From Promethearchaeota archaeon (lineage in GTDB: Archaea; Asgardarchaeota; Lokiarchaeia; Sigynarchaeales; SOKP01), in contig JAEOTV010000272.1 of NCBI GenBank assembly GCA_016839635.1, forward strand, positions 1 through 6,678: DNA of 6,678 nt. The letters run 5' to 3'. Shown here piece after piece: positions 5,993 through 6,678 of this stretch. The notes under the pieces were generated by a model. That model saw nothing but the letters and a program-made list of their open reading frames with translations, was not told the DNA's origin and ran no database searches. Numbering within the stretch: position 1 is the first letter of the stretch; each line of letters opens with the position of its first letter. The position numbers and the translations under genes were made by a program.

Positions 5993-6334
5993 TTATCTTT
6001 TAGAAAAAGGTTTTAAATTATACTCTTCAATCAAATTGTTTATAGCAATATCAAATTTCTCAGAGAGCTTTATATAAAGATTACCCCACCCGCTATCTAC
6101 AGAAATTTCTTGCAAATCAGATGTAGGGGCAAACAAAATAATAAGATCATCAAGTTTAGAGAAATCCTCCTTCGATAATTTTTGGATGTGCTTATCTAAC
6201 TCTTTATTAAGATCTTCTGGAGTGCCAAACCCAGAGTGTAACATATCCGTATCTGGAGCTTTAATAATATCTTTTATAGATTCTACTATATTTATTACAG
6301 CTTCAATTTTCTTATTAGGGATCACTTTTTTCAT
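5993..6334 (-). CDS. Hypothetical protein, 113 residues
   Basis: I do not recognise this family. It is a small acidic, soluble, mostly helical protein with no signal peptide, membrane segment or cysteine. It opens with a basic, helix-like N-terminus (MKKVIPNKKIEAV). In the middle a charged helical stretch (38-64, TPEDLNKELDKHIQKLSKED) leads to a hydrophobic strand LIILFAP (64-70), then SDLQEISVDSGWGNLYIKL (72-90) and a C-terminal amphipathic helix (91-105). The LFAP...SGWGN segment is the most motif-like part. The ATG at 6334 has no Shine-Dalgarno site but a TATA-like box 26 nt upstream, so it is probably leaderless. It is convergent with the TIGR04076 gene, leaving a single nucleotide between stop codons, and its codon use looks like that of its neighbours. 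Confidence 0.7.
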   Translation of the reverse strand: MKKVIPNKKIEAVINIVESIKDIIKAPDTDMLHSGFGTPEDLNKELDKHIQKLSKEDFSKLDDLIILFAPTSDLQEISVDSGWGNLYIKLSEKFDIAINNLIEEYNLKPFSKR

Positions 6335-6350
6335 TATCTATATTTATGAA

Positions 6351-6366
6351 ATTTAATTTAAATATT
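6351..6366 (-). promoter_or_regulatory. TATA-like box for the 113-residue gene
   Basis: On the - strand the stretch reads AATATTTAAATTAAAT, centred near 6360, about 26 nt before the ATG at 6334. This spacing predicts transcription starting at or next to the start codon, in line with the absence of a Shine-Dalgarno site. The call rests on spacing and composition only. Confidence 0.35.
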
Positions 6367-6411
6367 GTTTAACTTGTAGATACAAAAAGAATTCTATTCT
6401 TTTCTCATCTG

Positions 6412-6555
6412 ATGAATTTTGAGTCCCTTTATCCTCAATTTCTCAAATTGTTAAAAATATTGTTCCACAATTTATTGGAACTTCCATGGAACTATTGGAA
6501 GCTCAATTATAAATGCGATAGATCTCAATTTTTTATAGAATTTGTATATAGATGA
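6412..6555 (+). CDS. Possible 47-residue small ORF or gene remnant
   Basis: An ATG-started frame of 47 codons runs to TGA, and the frame is open back to 6373 (61 codons in all). The product would contain YPQFLKLLKILFHNLLEL followed by PWNYWKL and be rich in aromatic residues. There is no Shine-Dalgarno site and no recognised domain. In DNA this AT-rich, a frame of this length is uncommon but not rare, so it may be chance, a small protein, or the remnant of a larger gene. The inverted and phased repeats at 6436-6500 lie inside it, which argues somewhat against coding. Confidence 0.15.
   Translation: MNFESLYPQFLKLLKILFHNLLELPWNYWKLNYKCDRSQFFIEFVYR
6436..6500. repeat. Nested inverted repeats and a phased GGAA motif
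   Basis: Several overlapping symmetries occur in 65 nt. CAATTT (6436-6441) pairs with AAATTG (6445-6450); AAATTGT (6445-6451) pairs with ACAATTT (6467-6473); GTTCCA (6462-6467) pairs with TGGAAC (6476-6481) and again with 6487-6492; and TTCCATGGAA (6482-6491) is a 10-bp palindrome. GGAA recurs at 6477, 6488 and 6498, spaced 11 and 10 bp, on one face of the helix, with ATTGGAA repeated exactly at 6474 and 6494. It could be a protein-binding site for the gene to the right or a decayed element. Confidence 0.45.
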
Positions 6556-6565
6556 AAATTAACGC

Positions 6566-6592
6566 CTTGTTTAAAGGAGCAATCCTTTCAAG
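6566..6592 (+). promoter_or_regulatory. Leader hairpin with GCAA tetraloop upstream of the right-edge gene
   Basis: CTTG (6566-6569), a TTT bulge, AAAGGA (6573-6578), the loop GCAA (6579-6582), TCCTTT (6583-6588) and CAAG (6589-6592) form a 10-bp bulged stem capped by a GNRA-type tetraloop. A TATA-like TTTATAG near 6532-6538 would place transcription start around 6561, just before the hairpin, making it the first structure of an ~80-nt leader. TTGTTTAA (6567-6574) is also the exact reverse complement of TTAAACAA (6612-6619), so a second, mutually exclusive fold is possible. No T-run follows, so it does not look like a terminator. Confidence 0.4.
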
Positions 6593-6639
6593 ACGAAAAG
6601 AAATATCGAGGTTAAACAAAAAAAATATTTAAGGTGAAA

Positions 6640-6678
6640 ATGATGATGAAAAAGAAATCAAAAATGACTAAAACACTG
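6640..6678 (+). CDS. Start of a gene cut by the right window edge
   Basis: Three consecutive in-frame ATGs (6640, 6643, 6646) are followed by an open lysine-rich frame, KKKSKMTKTL, running off the window. AGGTGA (6632-6637) matches the archaeal Shine-Dalgarno consensus GGAGGTGA. Its spacing is best for the ATG at 6646 (8 nt) or 6643 (5 nt) and too short for 6640. The product cannot be identified from about 11-13 residues; the basic start would suit either a signal or membrane segment or a nucleic-acid-binding protein. Confidence 0.6.
   Translation, partial: MMMKKKSKMTKTL

Noticed and set aside
6640..6678. Box C/D guide RNA (ATGATGA as box C, terminal CTG as box D)
   Set aside because: The ATG triplet follows a correctly spaced Shine-Dalgarno site and continues as an open frame; box D would need a base outside the window and no D'/C' boxes are seen.

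Overview
This is an AT-rich window (roughly 30% G+C by eye), dense in short genes and most likely from an archaeon. An Asgard (Lokiarchaeia-like) lineage is my best guess. The reasons are a secreted C11-type protein with a C-terminal membrane anchor and KKKR tail, Shine-Dalgarno sites matching the archaeal GGAGGTGA consensus beside apparently leaderless genes, TATA-like boxes about 26 nt before start codons, T-run terminators, and a MetV-MetF methylenetetrahydrofolate reductase pair. The lineage is inference; no rRNA or marker gene is present.

Left part (1-1411). The window opens inside an alpha/beta hydrolase (+ strand, 5' end missing). It converges on a broken copy of metF (- strand), which lacks the first ~128 codons and carries one in-frame TAA. 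Between this pseudogene and the next gene lies a long perfect inverted repeat (1291-1335).

Middle (1412-4735). A large membrane-anchored clostripain-like (C11) protein is encoded on the + strand. Its catalytic Cys position reads Glu, so it is probably not a functional cysteine peptidase. Facing it on the - strand is the intact metV-metF operon, in which metF's Shine-Dalgarno site is formed by the last codons of metV. The two proteins should together reduce methylene-tetrahydrofolate to methyl-tetrahydrofolate, for the methyl branch of the Wood-Ljungdahl pathway or for methionine synthesis. The degraded metF copy 2.4 kb away is about 80% identical in protein over its remaining length.

Right part (4736-6678). 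A 278-nt divergent promoter region precedes a two-gene + strand operon: an isoprenylcysteine carboxyl methyltransferase/PEMT-type membrane methyltransferase, then a small cysteine-containing TIGR04076 family protein. A hypothetical 113-residue gene converges on this operon with a 1-nt gap. The last ~340 nt hold nested inverted repeats, a helically phased GGAA repeat, a leader hairpin with a GCAA tetraloop and an alternative pairing partner, and the first codons of another + strand gene with a good Shine-Dalgarno site.

Nothing here is a clear new multi-gene system. The most interesting items are the C11 protein without its nucleophile, the decayed second metF, and the possible structural switch in the leader at the right edge.
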